This document shows, in pieces, positions 4,638-5,386 of a DNA stretch of 5,386 bases (position 1 is its first letter; the number at the start of each line of letters is the position of its first letter). This stretch comes from Clostridiales bacterium (GTDB lineage: Bacteria; Bacillota; Clostridia; Christensenellales; CAG-1252), in contig DMCI01000150.1 of assembly GCA_003445835.1 (NCBI GenBank), positions 1 through 5,386 of the forward strand. Direction: 5' to 3'. The position numbers and the translations under genes are program-made. Below the pieces are notes generated by a model. The model made no database searches. It was not told the DNA's origin and was given only the letters and a program-made list of their open reading frames with translations.

Positions 4638-4825
4638 CGTTGCGCCTCGTCCAAGCATCACTCTCCACGCTCTTTTTTTTGAAAAACCGATTTTTTACGT
4701 TTTTACTTTCGACGATCAAACGAGATTGATAAGAAACAGTTTCATACGAACGAGGGTGAAGAGCGGTGCGGAGATGAGCGCTCTTTGAAGAAAAGGGCAG
4801 GCGCGTACTCTTTGTACGTAACTGC
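4599..4825. repeat. 29-bp inverted repeat shared by two terminators
   Basis: Positions 4599-4627 and 4797-4825 are exact reverse complements over 29 bp (GCAG + 21-nt apical sequence + CTGC). The identity stops where the lower stems begin (GCC/GGC and AAAGAG at one, GG/CC and AAA at the other). The interior, 4638-4790, has no gene I can support: it holds two T-rich runs (4672-4680 and about 4691-4707) and one weak dyad AAGAGCG/CGCTCTT (4759-4765 with 4779-4785). Confidence 0.9.
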
Positions 4826-4830
4826 CCTTT
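4787..4830 (-). terminator. Terminator of the glutamine synthetase gene (minus strand)
   Basis: A 9-bp stem AAAGGGCAG / CTGCCCTTT (plus 4792-4800 with 4822-4830) lies about 43 nt downstream of the glutamine synthetase stop. In minus-strand sense it is followed by TTTTCTTC, a modest U-tract. Its 21-nt apical part, with the inner CGTAC/GTACG hairpin, is identical to that of the operon terminator at 4591-4637. Confidence 0.75.
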
Positions 4831-4873
4831 GATGAAATAGTTAGCGAAATATACGTGCCGCTATTCGCCCTCG

Positions 4874-5386
4874 TTAATTAACGCTGTAAAGCAGGTCGTT
4901 GTACGTCGGGAAGCGCCAGAACGCCGCGTCCACGATGGTTTCCAAAGAGTCGATAACCTCGCGCATTTCCGACATGGTGGTCAAGATCTCTTCCTTGCAG
5001 TAGATCGCTTGCGGAAGCCCCGCTAAGCCCTTGGAATAGGCTACCTTCTTTTCCAGATCGCCCAAAAGACCGGTGAGGTTTTTGGAGAGGGAGGAGATCT
5101 TTTCCAAAACGGCTTTTTCCGTGTCGGCGCTGCTTTCCCCGAGGATCTCTCTTTTCTTTAAGACGATGTCGCAAAGTTCGTTTTGATACGCTTCCGCGGC
5201 GGGCAGAATGTTGCGTTTTACCATATCGATGATGGTAAGCGCTTCGATATCCACGGTGGTGGCGTAGCTCTCCAGCATGATCTGATAGCGGGAGAAGATC
5301 TCCGCCTCGGTAAAGACGCCGTACTTTTCAAACAGTTGACGGTTTTCTTCCTTTACGAAGCAGGGAAGGGCGTCCGCGGTGGTCTT
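4874..5386 (-). CDS. glnN: Glutamine synthetase type III, C-terminal part (5' partial)
   Basis: The open frame runs from the right edge to TAA at 4874-4876, giving the last 170 residues of a protein that is normally about 700 residues long. Type III glutamine synthetase (GlnN/GSIII) makes glutamine from glutamate, ammonia and ATP in the cytoplasm. The visible part is the C-terminal helical region typical of GSIII: ALPCFVKEENRQLFEKYGVF (right after the first six visible codons), EAEIFSRYQIMLESYATTVD, IEALTIIDMVKRNILPAAEA, a long charged helical stretch, MSEMREVIDSLETIVDAAFW, and the end WRFPTYNDLLYSVN (family typical W.FPTY.DLLF). The catalytic domain with the metal and ATP sites lies outside the window, so activity cannot be judged. 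The in-frame Met at 5278 is internal, not a start. The gene converges with the PRT operon and ends at the terminator 4787-4830. Confidence 0.95.
   Translation of the reverse strand, partial: KTTADALPCFVKEENRQLFEKYGVFTEAEIFSRYQIMLESYATTVDIEALTIIDMVKRNILPAAEAYQNELCDIVLKKREILGESSADTEKAVLEKISSLSKNLTGLLGDLEKKVAYSKGLAGLPQAIYCKEEILTTMSEMREVIDSLETIVDAAFWRFPTYNDLLYSVN

Noticed and set aside
4638..4790. A small gene or RNA in the convergent gap, including a short ATG frame near 4775
   Set aside because: The only frame after a G-rich site is four codons long, and I see no promoter or conserved RNA fold; the T-rich runs look like ordinary intergenic or decayed terminator sequence.

Overview
The window looks like a chromosomal stretch of a Gram-positive, Firmicutes/Clostridia-type anaerobe. 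The signs are strong AAGGAG/GGAGG ribosome binding sites a few bases before nearly every start, consensus TTGACA/TATAAT promoters, intrinsic terminators, a type III glutamine synthetase, an iron-dependent alcohol dehydrogenase and a C_GCAxxG_C_C protein. A gut-associated clostridial lineage is plausible, but no marker gene fixes the taxon. There is no rRNA, tRNA or CRISPR array.

Layout. 1-299 (+) is the 3' end of an unidentified protein, possibly with an FKBP-like end. It converges on 388-837 (-), a cysteine-rich C_GCAxxG_C_C family protein, across a bidirectional terminator. Next on the minus strand is a small four-helix-bundle (S23/IVP-like, TIGR02436-type) gene at 959-1318. It is flanked on both sides by arrays of mini-hairpins separated by a repeated GTGAAGT/ACTTCAC linker. 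The linkers run in opposite orientation on the two sides, so about 555 bp (853-1407) reads as one discrete, possibly mobile, cassette. Beyond it lies a complete iron-containing alcohol dehydrogenase (1444-2658, -) with its own consensus promoter and terminator. An XRE-type repressor (2868-3233, -) follows, with an extended -10 promoter and its own terminator.

Divergent from the XRE gene is a tight two-gene plus-strand operon: hypoxanthine phosphoribosyltransferase (3479-4009) and an adenine-phosphoribosyltransferase-like protein (4011-4553), which start and stop one base apart. Together they suggest purine base salvage. The right edge carries the C-terminal 170 residues of a type III glutamine synthetase on the minus strand (4874-5386), convergent with the phosphoribosyltransferase operon.

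The 320-bp convergent intergenic region (4554-4873) has two hairpin terminators, one per strand. They share an identical 21-nt apical loop (a 29-bp inverted repeat in all) but have different lower stems.

The two observations most worth pursuing are the S23-like cassette with inverted hairpin/linker arrays and the paired terminators with a conserved apical sequence. The enzymes themselves are ordinary housekeeping functions.
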